A DNA stretch of 64,000 nucleotides from Chryseobacterium sp. POL2 (GTDB lineage Bacteria > Bacteroidota > Bacteroidia > Flavobacteriales > Weeksellaceae): NCBI RefSeq assembly GCF_011058315.1, contig NZ_CP049298.1:310001-374000 (forward strand), read 5' to 3'. The first letter of the stretch is position 1. Every line of letters begins with the position of its first letter. The translations under genes were made by a program, and so were the position numbers. The notes below the pieces were generated by a model. It saw nothing but the letters and a program-made list of their open reading frames with translations, was not told the origin of the DNA and ran no database searches. This document shows positions 8,772 to 17,095 of this stretch, piece by piece.

Positions 8772-8824
8772 TTTTAAATTATTAAAGTTTAGTTCTTTGT
8801 ATTATAATAAGATTAAAACCCAAA

Positions 8825-10336
8825 TTACGAATTATCTTTTTTAATCGTTTCATAAAGATCTTTTCGACGGTCTTTGATAACTTGTACAGATCCGTTGAAA
8901 TGGAGTTCTTTCAACAGGTTAAGATCCACATCGACGATGAGTGTCATTTCTGTATTGGGTGTGGCTTCACCTTTTATCGCGTTGGAAGGAAAAGCGAAAT
9001 CCGACGGTGTGAAAACCGCAGCTTGCCCGAACTGAATGTCCATGTTGCTAACCCCTGGAAGGTTGCCTACACAACCTGTTATGGCTACGTAACATTCGTT
9101 TTCTATAGCTCTTGCTGCTGCGCAATTTCGCACGCGTGTATAGGCATTTTGCGTATCTGTAAGATAAGGGACAAACAAAAGCTTCATCCCTTCATCTGCG
9201 AGAATTCTCGGTAACTCTGGGAATTCGACATCATAGCAAATAACGATGCCGACTTTTCCACAGTCTGTATCAAAAACTTTGATGTCGCTACCACCCTGCA
9301 TGCCATAGTATCTTCTTTCATTGGGCGTGATATGTATTTTGCGGTATTCGTCTATTTTGCCATCGCGGTGGAGTAGATAACTGGCGTTATACATTTTGCC
9401 ATCTTCCATAATTGGCATACTTCCTGCGATGATGTTTACGTTATAACTTACGGCATATTCCGAAATTTTATTTCTGATTTCTTCTGTTAATTCCGCTAGT
9501 TTTTCCATGGCTTCGCGCTCGTGCATTTCATTGAATTGCGCCAGCAATGGTGTGTTAAAAAGTTCTGGGAATACACAAAAATCGGACTCGTAACTTCCTA
9601 AGACATCGACGAAAAACTCGACTTGTTGATAAAAAGCATCAATATCTTTGAAATGTCGCATTTGCCATTGTACTAATCCCAATCGAATAACGCTGTCTTT
9701 CATCGTATTTTTTTTGGAGGTATAGTAGATGTTGTTCCATTGCAAAAGCACTGCGTATTCTTCGGACTCGACATCGCCTTTTAGATAACCTTTTAAAACT
9801 TTGATGGGCGAAAAATTATTCGACAACTGAAAGCTAAGTACAGGGTCGTAGATTTCTTTTTGTCTTACTTTTTTGATGTATTCTCGCGGCGTTAACTCAT
9901 CGCTGTATAGATGGTAGTTTGGGATACGACCACCGATGACAATGGACTTAAGATTTTTGATTTCGCAAAGTTCTTTTCGCGCATCATAAAGACGCCGTCC
10001 CAAGCGCAAAGTTCGGTATTCAGGATCTACAAAAACTTCGATGCCGTAAAGTGTATTTCCGATATTGCTATGGGTGTTAAAACTTTCGTGCCCCGTAATT
10101 TCTTCATAAGTATGTTGGTCGCCAAAAATCTCATAGATTACAACAATGGAAAGCGCAGCAGCTACCAATTTGCCATCAACGGTGATACACAATTGTCCTT
10201 CTGGAAAAATAGAAGTTAGCTTCTGAATATTCCGTTTTGCCCAAACATTATCTTCGATATCGGGATAAGCTTTTTTCATTGCCGTTGCCAGCTCATCATA
10301 ATCATCAATAGATAATTTTCTAATGTCTACTTGCAT
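8825..10336 (-). CDS. GNAT acetyltransferase fused to a nitrilase-type carbon-nitrogen hydrolase
   Basis: 503 residues, two domains. Residues 1-170 form a GNAT fold: GIEVFVDPEYRTLRLGRRLY (99-118) spans strand 4 and the acetyl-CoA pyrophosphate loop. Residues about 215-495 form a nitrilase-superfamily domain with the full catalytic triad: Glu258 (FCVFPELFN), Lys333 (YRKIHITPNE) and Cys367 (GIVICYDVEFPE). The architecture matches the Bacillus YhcX type. The reaction is unknown; an amidase acting on an acylated amine is a guess. It follows the MATE gene by 11 bp on the same strand, so the two are probably co-transcribed. Confidence 0.88.
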   Translation of the reverse strand: MQVDIRKLSIDDYDELATAMKKAYPDIEDNVWAKRNIQKLTSIFPEGQLCITVDGKLVAAALSIVVIYEIFGDQHTYEEITGHESFNTHSNIGNTLYGIEVFVDPEYRTLRLGRRLYDARKELCEIKNLKSIVIGGRIPNYHLYSDELTPREYIKKVRQKEIYDPVLSFQLSNNFSPIKVLKGYLKGDVESEEYAVLLQWNNIYYTSKKNTMKDSVIRLGLVQWQMRHFKDIDAFYQQVEFFVDVLGSYESDFCVFPELFNTPLLAQFNEMHEREAMEKLAELTEEIRNKISEYAVSYNVNIIAGSMPIMEDGKMYNASYLLHRDGKIDEYRKIHITPNERRYYGMQGGSDIKVFDTDCGKVGIVICYDVEFPELPRILADEGMKLLFVPYLTDTQNAYTRVRNCAAARAIENECYVAITGCVGNLPGVSNMDIQFGQAAVFTPSDFAFPSNAIKGEATPNTEMTLIVDVDLNLLKELHFNGSVQVIKDRRKDLYETIKKDNS

Positions 10337-10347
10337 ATTGTGTTTTT

Positions 10348-11715
10348 TTAATTGTTTGATTTTGAATGAATTAATCTAGATGATAATTTTAAAAAACGTG
10401 TTACCAACAGGACTGCCGAAATTGTTAATCCAATTCCTAATGCGATCCACATTCCCAATGCCCCCATTTTCTGAATGTAGCAAAGATAATATCCTAACGG
10501 AATGGTAAAAATCCAATAAGCGACAAAGGTAATAATGCTTGGGATTTTAACATCCTGAATGCCACGCAAAGCGCCTAAAGCCGCCACTTGTATGCCATCT
10601 GATAATTGGAATAAAGCCGCAATAATTAATAATTGTGAAGCCAAACTTATAACTTCTACCTCACTTTTCTTGGTGAAGAAATGTGGTAAAATGTCTCGGA
10701 ATGAGATAAATATTAAACCACAAAAAATCATAAATATAAAGGCCATTTTCAGATTATTAATACCGACTTTTCGTAAACCAACAAAATCATGATTTCCTAG
10801 CCTGTTCCCAATCATAACCGTAGAAGCAACACTGAATCCTATACACAGATTAAATGTGAAAGATGCCATCGACAATGCAATCTGGTGCGACGCAATGTCT
10901 TTGGAACTTATCAAACCACAAATAAAAGCTGCGCCTGCAAAAGCGGTTACTTCAAAAAACATTTGCAATGCTGTTGGAAGTCCAAGTTTTATCATTTTGT
11001 TGAACATCGATTTGCTAAATTCTGATATTTTTAAACTGAATTCTTGGATGTAGCGTTTTGTTTTCGGTTCTTTAATCAGCACAAAATACAAGAAAACAAC
11101 CATGAAAATTCTAGCAATTAAAGTTGCCGTTGCCGAACCCTGGACGCCCATTGCTGGTAATCCGAACATGCCTTTAATTAAAACATAATTCAGAATAATA
11201 TTGATGATATTGGCGAGTATTGTCGCTTTTGTTACGCCTATCGTATAACTAAGACCTTCCGAAACTTCGCGTAAAGTTTGAAACATCATAAACGGAATCA
11301 TACTTATCGCCATAATGTGCAAAAAATCAATGGTGTCAGGAAGGATTTCCTTCGGTTGATCCATGTGATAAAGTAGAGGAAGTGCAAAAATTAATGCGAG
11401 CATGAGAACAATGCCGACTGTCATATTAATTACAAAACCATGCCGAAAAACATTATTAATCATCGAATGATTTTCCTGAGTTTTGGCTTCTGATACCAAG
11501 GGCGGAATGGCAAAAGAAAATCCTAATGCCAGAACAAAAATCGAAAAAAATACCGCATTTCCTAACGAAACAGATGCTAAAGCTTGGGCACCTAGTAGTT
11601 TTCCCACGATAATATTATCGAATAAGTTAACAGAAACCTGCCCAACTTGTGTTAACATAACAGGTAACGCCAAGGTCAAGGATTCTCGGGTATATCTCGG
11701 GTTTAGAAATTTCAT
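10348..11715 (-). CDS. MATE-family multidrug/toxin exporter
   Basis: 455 residues and about 12 transmembrane helices in two homologous halves. The N-terminal ALPVMLTQVGQVSVNLFDNI and GSATATLIARI are typical of the NorM/DinF branch, which exchanges Na+ or H+ for cationic drugs and metabolites. The second half starts near KLGLPTALQMFFEVTAFAGA. It precedes the GNAT-nitrilase gene (11 bp gap); co-transcription could mean that the exported compound and the enzyme's substrate are related, which is inference. Confidence 0.9.
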   Translation of the reverse strand: MKFLNPRYTRESLTLALPVMLTQVGQVSVNLFDNIIVGKLLGAQALASVSLGNAVFFSIFVLALGFSFAIPPLVSEAKTQENHSMINNVFRHGFVINMTVGIVLMLALIFALPLLYHMDQPKEILPDTIDFLHIMAISMIPFMMFQTLREVSEGLSYTIGVTKATILANIINIILNYVLIKGMFGLPAMGVQGSATATLIARIFMVVFLYFVLIKEPKTKRYIQEFSLKISEFSKSMFNKMIKLGLPTALQMFFEVTAFAGAAFICGLISSKDIASHQIALSMASFTFNLCIGFSVASTVMIGNRLGNHDFVGLRKVGINNLKMAFIFMIFCGLIFISFRDILPHFFTKKSEVEVISLASQLLIIAALFQLSDGIQVAALGALRGIQDVKIPSIITFVAYWIFTIPLGYYLCYIQKMGALGMWIALGIGLTISAVLLVTRFLKLSSRLIHSKSNN

Positions 11716-11732
11716 ATATTAATTTTTTAAAC

Positions 11733-11768
11733 AAAAAACCGCAGATTTTAATGTTCTGCGGTTTCCAA
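11733..11768 (-). terminator. Rho-independent terminator of the NtrC-type regulator gene
   Basis: AAACCGCAGA pairs with TCTGCGGTTT around a 9-base loop; on the minus strand a run of T follows. It lies between the regulator stop (11785) and the MATE start (11715), separating the two units. Confidence 0.8.
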
Positions 11769-11784
11769 AGAATATTAAAATCGA

Positions 11785-12969
11785 TTATTTTCTTACAAAA
11801 TTAGCTACATCTTCTGTAGATACAGGATTTGCACCTAATATTACCAACCTTTCTACAACATTTCTAAGCTCGCGGATGTTACCTGTCCAACTGTATTGTT
11901 GAAGTGCTTTTATCGCTTTATCATCAAATTTTTTAATTGCGGTACCTTGCTCATCAGCAATAATTTTTGCGAAATGTTCTACCAAAAGTGGAATATCATT
12001 TTTGCGATCATCAAGCGCTGGAACATTGATTTCGATGACAGAAAGTCTGTGGAACAAATCTTCACGGAATTTGCCTTCTGCAATTTCTTTATTTAAATCT
12101 TTGTTGGTGGCAGCAACCACGCGAACGTCAACTTTTATTTCTTTGTCGCTACCTACAGGAGAAACTTTACTTTCTTGTAAAGCGCGAAGCACTTTGGCTT
12201 GAGCCACCAAACTCATATCCCCGATTTCGTCCAAGAAAATGGTTCCGCCGTTGGCTTGCTCAAACTTCCCTGACTTATCTTTTATCGCGCCAGTAAAAGA
12301 ACCTTTAACATGTCCAAATAGTTCACTTTCAATAAGTTCTGACGGTATTGCAGCACAGTTAACTTCAATCATTGGACCTTTTGATCTTTCGCTTTGAGAG
12401 TGGATGGCGTGTGCGACCAATTCTTTACCAGCACCATTGGGACCTGTGATAAGAACTCTAGCATCCGAAGGCGCTACTTTTTCGATCATTTCTTGTATCA
12501 TTTTCAAGGCTGGAGATTCTCCAATCATTTGATACTTTTTATTGACTTTCTTTTTAAGTTGAGAATTTTCGGACTTTAAACTTTTATTATCTTTTTGAAG
12601 ATTACCTTTGTCTAAAGCGTTTTTAACGCTAGTAATCAGTCGGTTAATATCAATGGGTTTTGATATGAAATCATAAGCGCCATCTTTAAGACAACTAACA
12701 GCGGTATCGATATCGGCATGTCCAGAAATCATCACAAACGTTGTTTCTGGTTTTATTTGCAATGTTTCTTTCAGTAGTTCTGTACCAGAAAGTTTTGGCA
12801 TTTTGATGTCAGAAATGACCAATGAAAAATCTTCTTTTTCAAGAATTTTCAAAGCTTCTAAACCGTCGTTGGCGATTTGGAATTCGTAATCTGTAAGCTC
12901 CTCTGATAAGATGCTGTGAAGTACACCAGAAATGGCTTTTTCGTCTTCTACAATAAGAATTTTTTGCAT
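11785..12969 (-). CDS. Sigma54-type response regulator (receiver + AAA+), no Fis domain
   Basis: 394 residues. The receiver domain (1-120) has the acidic pair ED (9-10), phospho-acceptor Asp54 (VISDIKMP) and Lys104. A short coiled linker (125-145) leads to an AAA+ domain: Walker A GPNGAGKE (176-183), sigma54-contact loop GSFTGA (223-228, usually GAFTGA), Walker [12 protein letters not shown] (241-251), FREDLFHRL with the arginine finger, and sensor [12 protein letters not shown] (361-370). The protein ends at FVRK just after the AAA+ lid, without the Fis helix-turn-helix that NtrC proteins need for DNA binding. No cognate kinase is adjacent. Confidence 0.92.
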   Translation of the reverse strand: MQKILIVEDEKAISGVLHSILSEELTDYEFQIANDGLEALKILEKEDFSLVISDIKMPKLSGTELLKETLQIKPETTFVMISGHADIDTAVSCLKDGAYDFISKPIDINRLITSVKNALDKGNLQKDNKSLKSENSQLKKKVNKKYQMIGESPALKMIQEMIEKVAPSDARVLITGPNGAGKELVAHAIHSQSERSKGPMIEVNCAAIPSELIESELFGHVKGSFTGAIKDKSGKFEQANGGTIFLDEIGDMSLVAQAKVLRALQESKVSPVGSDKEIKVDVRVVAATNKDLNKEIAEGKFREDLFHRLSVIEINVPALDDRKNDIPLLVEHFAKIIADEQGTAIKKFDDKAIKALQQYSWTGNIRELRNVVERLVILGANPVSTEDVANFVRK

Positions 12970-12973
12970 AGGG

Positions 12974-12981
12974 CAAAGTTA
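12974..12981 (-). promoter_or_regulatory. -7 box TAACTTTG of the NtrC-type regulator, adjacent to ATG
   Basis: TAACTTTG on the minus strand, then CCCT, then ATG at 12969. The four-base gap predicts a leaderless transcript. Confidence 0.55.
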
Positions 12982-13031
12982 ACAAAAATTGTGCTATAAT
13001 TAATTATTGAACTTAGTGGGGATAACTTTAC

Positions 13032-14201
13032 TTAATCGATTAATATTTTTTTGGTTTTTGAAATGCCATCAATTGTTAATGTCCCGAAGTAGATCCCTTT
13101 TTTCAGATTCTGAATGTTGATACGGTCTTCATTTTTTACCGATAAAATTGTTTTTCCTAAAACATCTACCAAGCTGAATTCGAAGGTTTTAAGTTTTTTA
13201 TTTAAAAATTCTAAAGTGATAAAATCTTTAGCAGGATTAGGAGAAATCTGAAGACTATTAACTTGATCTTCGGGCGTACATACTGCTAAATTCGAAATTT
13301 TGGCATTTGTAAAATGAAGTGCCGCGCCAGTAGCTGCTTTAGCAACATTATATACATAAGTTGGATCCAGGTTGGCAAGTGTATCGTTCTGCGTGTGTGG
13401 ATAAGAACTTTCTGTGCCTTCATAAAATCCTGTAATCACCTCGCCATTGGCTTCGAAAGGCATATAGTCTGATCCGTAAGCATGGGCTAATTTTGGCTGA
13501 AGCGTCGAGTAGTAGCCAACGTAAGTCATTAAATCCTGTGTAATGGCTGCCGAAGCTGCATTGTTGGAACTCGGTGAGTAGGTTTCGTCTTGCTCGCAAG
13601 TAATTTGGTTATTAATCCTTCCTTTAACTCCGCCCACTTCATCGATGTTGAAGACTAATTTGATATTCATTTTTGGAGAAGTAGCATTCACCACATTGCT
13701 TACATAACGCGAACTTCCGATAAGGCCTTGTTCTTCACCTGCAAAGTTGATGAATTTAATAGAATACTCGGTTTCTATATTTTGTAAAAGTCGTGCGATT
13801 TCCAGAATTACCGATACGCCACTTCCGTTATCGTTGGTCCCAGGCCCGTTAAGCGTGTCGTAATGTCCACAAATAATGACAAAAGTATTTGGATATTTGG
13901 TGCCAGTTTTGGTAACAATTAAGTTGCTGGAAGTAGAACCTTGATAGCTAAAGCTTTGTTCTGTAATTTGGGATGCTGTATAACCAAAACTGGTGTATTT
14001 TCCTTTAAGCCAAGCTAAAGCCTGATTAAGTTTGGAGCTTCCTGTTGTTTTAACACCGATATTTTCAAACTCCTGAAGATGGTTGGTAATATTGGTTTGT
14101 GTAACTTGGTTAGCGATAGACGAATAGTAAGGCACCGCTTGCGAAAACATCCAATTTCCGAATAAACTTGCTCCAATTATTAAATATGATTTAATTGTCA
14201 T
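13032..14201 (-). CDS. Secreted M28-family metallopeptidase with T9SS sorting domain
   Basis: 389 residues from ATG 14201; an upstream TTG (14222) is rejected because it falls within the TATCTTTG promoter box. Signal peptide about residues 1-20 (MFSQ-A). The M28 zinc ligands are all present: His113 (CGHYDT), Asp124 (GTNDNGSG), Glu156/157 (AGEEQG), Asp188 (FNIDEVGG) and His269. From about residue 315 (LQISPNPAKDFITLEF) a C-terminal type IX secretion sorting domain follows, ending KTKKILID. It is probably an aminopeptidase exported across the outer membrane and attached or released by the T9SS. Confidence 0.93.
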   Translation of the reverse strand: MTIKSYLIIGASLFGNWMFSQAVPYYSSIANQVTQTNITNHLQEFENIGVKTTGSSKLNQALAWLKGKYTSFGYTASQITEQSFSYQGSTSSNLIVTKTGTKYPNTFVIICGHYDTLNGPGTNDNGSGVSVILEIARLLQNIETEYSIKFINFAGEEQGLIGSSRYVSNVVNATSPKMNIKLVFNIDEVGGVKGRINNQITCEQDETYSPSSNNAASAAITQDLMTYVGYYSTLQPKLAHAYGSDYMPFEANGEVITGFYEGTESSYPHTQNDTLANLDPTYVYNVAKAATGAALHFTNAKISNLAVCTPEDQVNSLQISPNPAKDFITLEFLNKKLKTFEFSLVDVLGKTILSVKNEDRINIQNLKKGIYFGTLTIDGISKTKKILID

Positions 14202-14219
14202 TGATAAACTTTTGATTGT

Positions 14220-14227
14220 CAAAGATA
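14220..14227 (-). promoter_or_regulatory. -7 box TATCTTTG of the M28/T9SS peptidase gene
   Basis: A minus-strand TATCTTTG lies 18 bases before ATG 14201. Confidence 0.55.
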
Positions 14228-14248
14228 ATTTTATTCTTAAACAAAAAA

Positions 14249-14275
14249 AAGAGGAAATTCAATTTCCTCTCTTCT
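14249..14275 (-). terminator. Terminator of the small helical-protein gene
   Basis: AGAGGAAATT / AATTTCCTCT hairpin, followed on the minus strand by eight T residues. It sits just downstream of the stop at 14312 and upstream of the peptidase promoter. Confidence 0.75.
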
Positions 14276-14311
14276 GAAAAATAGTGTGTTAATATGAAGA
14301 TGACTCTCAAG

Positions 14312-14659
14312 TTAATTTTCTTTCTGAGAATCGAGTTTGTCATTGATGTCGTCTTTGATTTCTTCAGCCTTGTCCGATGCTTTGTCGTAAAGCTCCGAGC
14401 TTGTATGTTTTGTTTTTTGCCAAGCTTCTTCCGCAAAATCTTTCGTATCGTCCCAGGCATTGGCAACTGAATTTTTTAATTGATCAAAAAAGCCATTTTT
14501 GCTAGGTTCCTGATTGTTTCTTTTTTGTTCTTCTATGTAGTTTTTGGCTTGGTTAGCCAGTTGTGTGATTTTTTCTTGGGTATCGTTCGTGAAGCTGTTC
14601 AAAGATTCTTTGGCGTCATTCACAAGATTTTTGGCTTTGTTGTAATCCTGATTTTCCAT
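14312..14659 (-). CDS. Small, highly charged helical protein of unknown function
   Basis: 115 residues, rich in Lys, Asp, Glu, Asn and Gln, with one Cys-free, Trp-containing segment (NAWDDTKDFAEEAWQKTKH). No signal peptide or membrane segment. Recurrent alternating charged/hydrophobic stretches (AKESLNSFTNDTQEKITQLA, DKASDKAEEIKDDINDKL) predict amphipathic helices resembling YtxH- or LEA-like stress proteins; that resemblance is by composition only. It has its own terminator and is monocistronic. Confidence 0.6.
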   Translation of the reverse strand: MENQDYNKAKNLVNDAKESLNSFTNDTQEKITQLANQAKNYIEEQKRNNQEPSKNGFFDQLKNSVANAWDDTKDFAEEAWQKTKHTSSELYDKASDKAEEIKDDINDKLDSQKEN

Positions 14660-14778
14660 TGTATTTTGATTTTAATGTTTGTGTTTAATTATTTTCAAAT
14701 ATTGTTCCATAGGATTTGTAAAGGATGTTAAATAAAATCTGTATTTTCACAAAAGTTTCATAATAAATTTTTCACAAT

Positions 14779-15333
14779 ATGGAAAAAATACGTTGCGGTT
14801 GGTGCGGCAAAGATGCGTTGTACATCGACTATCACGATAACGAATGGGGAAAACCGGTGTATGATGATGAAACCATATTTGAGTTTTTGGTGTTAGAAAG
14901 TTTTCAGGCGGGACTTAGCTGGATTACGATTCTTAGAAAACGTGATAACTTCAAACGCGCTTTTGATAATTTTGATTATAAAGTAATTGCGAATTATGAT
15001 GATTCTAAAATTGAAGAATTGCTGGCAAATGCAGGAATTATCAGAAATAGATTAAAAATTTTAGCCACCGTGAATAATGCCAAACGTTTTATGGAAGTTC
15101 AAAAAGACTTTGGAAGTTTTTCAAAATATATCTGGGGATTTGTTAACGGAAAACCTATTGAAAACCAACCGAAAGTTTTAAAAGATGTTCCTGCAACAAC
15201 CGAAATATCGGACGCGCTAGCAAAAGATTTGAAAAAACGGGGCTTCAAATTTTTAGGTTCCACCGTTGTCTATGCGCACATGCAAGCAACGGGAATGGTA
15301 AATGATCATCTTGTCGATTGTTGCGCACGATGA
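14779..15333 (+). CDS. tag: DNA-3-methyladenine glycosylase I
   Basis: 184 residues. The zinc ligands Cys6, His19, His177 and Cys181 keep the spacing of E. coli Tag (Cys4/His17, His175/Cys179). ESFQAGLSWITIL (41-53) holds the catalytic-region Glu and Trp of the base pocket. It excises 3-methyladenine in base-excision repair of alkylated DNA. It is monocistronic, followed by a terminator shared with the convergent OmpA gene. Confidence 0.95.
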   Translation: MEKIRCGWCGKDALYIDYHDNEWGKPVYDDETIFEFLVLESFQAGLSWITILRKRDNFKRAFDNFDYKVIANYDDSKIEELLANAGIIRNRLKILATVNNAKRFMEVQKDFGSFSKYIWGFVNGKPIENQPKVLKDVPATTEISDALAKDLKKRGFKFLGSTVVYAHMQATGMVNDHLVDCCAR

Positions 15334-15386
15334 TTGTTTTATGATTTTAATTTAATTTTCATTTAATTTTCATTAAGTTTTGATAG

Positions 15387-15422
15387 AATAAGCTGTTCCT
15401 TAGTTTGAAGAAACAGCTTATT
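15387..15422. terminator. Bidirectional terminator between tag and the OmpA-family gene
   Basis: AATAAGCTGTT pairs with AACAGCTTATT around a loop containing CTTAGTTTGAAG. T-runs are weak on both sides. Confidence 0.6.
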
Positions 15423-15426
15423 GTAC

Positions 15427-16422
15427 TTAATCTATTTTTATTAATTCTACTCTGCGGTTTTTAGCTTTGTTGCTCTCGGAATCGTTAGCCACCAAAGGTT
15501 TTTCTGTTCCGAAACCTTTAGCAGATAATCGCGATTCTTCTATACCTTGTTTTATCAAATTGGTTAAAACTGCATTGGCGCGATCTTCTGATAATTTTTT
15601 GTTGCGTGTGGCGTCGCCAGTATTGTCGGTATGTCCTTCTATGGCTATTTTTAAAGATGTATTATTTTTAAGCGCTTCACTTATTTGCTTTACTACATCT
15701 TGACCTTCTGTAGAAAGATGGGCTTTGTCGGTTTCAAAATTAATGTAAAGTACCGATTTTCCTTTTTCGGATAAGTCTTTTGCAATGTCATCTGCACTAA
15801 CTTTTGTCATCGTTTGCACAAAGGTTTCTTCTTGCAAAATGTTAAGCTTGGCGCCAGCATTATTGGAAGAATACTGAACATAAATATTGCCTTTTTCTTG
15901 ACTTCGAATGACATAAAATTTAATAGGCTCATCCCAATAACCGATGTCTCCAGTTCCACCTTTGTTTGGATCTTGTTTGTTGTAACGTTCGTATTCTTCT
16001 TTGGTAATTTCACCATCAAAAATTTTGACCGCGCCGATAGATGTTAAATAGTCGGCCATGCTTTTTTCAAAGTAGCGTTGCGAAAATTCTTCACCTCGTT
16101 CTGCGCCGATATTTGCTTTGTAAAGTTGACCTTCAAAAGGCGTCATTACAGCGTTTATAGGAAAAAAACAAACATCCAATTTTTTTTGCATTGGACTTTT
16201 CCCAGCGACCAAAGTTTTGGGCAAAGTAAAGAAAGGAAAATCACCTAAGTCAGCATTTGAAAACGGAATATCTTCAATATTAAAATTTTCTGTTGTCTCA
16301 ATTGTTTTTTCTTTAACAGCAATGTCATCACGCATTATTTCTGTGTTTTTAATTTCTTTGGCGGTTTTGTCACAAGAGATTATCAAGACAGCGGAAGCGA
16401 GCAAAAGTTTTATTTTTCTCAT
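15427..16422 (-). CDS. OmpA-family peptidoglycan-binding lipoprotein
   Basis: 331 residues. Lipoprotein signal LLASAVLIISCDK with lipobox Cys17. The C-terminal OmpA domain (about 215-331) contains LYINFETDKAHLSTEGQDVV, IEGHTDNTGDATRNKKLSE with the diaminopimelate-binding Asp/Arg pattern, and GFGTEKPLVANDSESNKAKN. The N-terminal half (30-200) is not recognised. It probably anchors the outer membrane to peptidoglycan. Confidence 0.88.
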   Translation of the reverse strand: MRKIKLLLASAVLIISCDKTAKEIKNTEIMRDDIAVKEKTIETTENFNIEDIPFSNADLGDFPFFTLPKTLVAGKSPMQKKLDVCFFPINAVMTPFEGQLYKANIGAERGEEFSQRYFEKSMADYLTSIGAVKIFDGEITKEEYERYNKQDPNKGGTGDIGYWDEPIKFYVIRSQEKGNIYVQYSSNNAGAKLNILQEETFVQTMTKVSADDIAKDLSEKGKSVLYINFETDKAHLSTEGQDVVKQISEALKNNTSLKIAIEGHTDNTGDATRNKKLSEDRANAVLTNLIKQGIEESRLSAKGFGTEKPLVANDSESNKAKNRRVELIKID

Positions 16423-16492
16423 GTTTTACATTAGATATGTCCAGGGATTTTTTTGATACTGTATTTACTTTTTTAAAATCAAAAACTTAAAA

Positions 16493-16933
16493 CTATTGTT
16501 TCACGCCATCAAAATAAAAAGTTACATCTGTAGCAGATTGTTTTTGTGTCCCCATTTCGAGTGTTTTAACCTCTTTTGTGTACCAAAAATAACCTTCTAA
16601 AATTCCGCTTACATTGTGGATGTCTCCATTGTATAAATTTTCTACTTTAAAAGTTTTGGACGTCACAGTAGAATAAGCTTCTCCAGTTTTGGCTGTAACT
16701 TTTAAATGTTGATCGTCCACTTTTGTAACATACATTACAACATCGAAATGTTCATAATCATCAAGATTGGGGGATGTCAATTTCCCTTTATAGGTTCCGA
16801 CAGCTTCGTCAATTTTTGTTGTTACAACTTCATCATGTCTTTCTTCGTCTTTGCTACAGCTGGTCGCGATTGTTCCGAAAGTTAATGTTGATAAAACACT
16901 TAGCATTGCAATTTTTGAACTTACTTTATTCAT
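16493..16933 (-). CDS. Hypothetical lipoprotein
   Basis: 146 residues. MNKVSSKIAMLSVLSTLTFG leads to IATSCSKDEE, a lipobox with Cys26 followed by acidic residues. The mature part (EAVGTYKGKLTSP...DVVMYVTKVDDQHLKVTAK) looks like a small calycin-like beta-barrel of the lipocalin-like/DUF type common in Bacteroidota; that is inferred from the strand pattern only. It is on the same strand 70 bp upstream of the OmpA-family lipoprotein. Confidence 0.7.
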   Translation of the reverse strand: MNKVSSKIAMLSVLSTLTFGTIATSCSKDEERHDEVVTTKIDEAVGTYKGKLTSPNLDDYEHFDVVMYVTKVDDQHLKVTAKTGEAYSTVTSKTFKVENLYNGDIHNVSGILEGYFWYTKEVKTLEMGTQKQSATDVTFYFDGVKQ

Positions 16934-17095
16934 AACTTTTATATTTTGTTATATGTTTAGCAAAATTCAATTATTATTAATTTAAAGACAATCGTAATTA
17001 ACTATGATTTTATTTCTAATGGTTTACCATGAATTTTTGTATTTTTTGGAATAGCGTTTTTTTTATTTGGATATTTGTAACATAAATAGGTATGA

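Noticed and set aside
14191-14466. Open frame overlapping the small helical-protein gene and its terminator
   Set aside because: Lys/Arg-rich shadow frame crossing a strong terminator.
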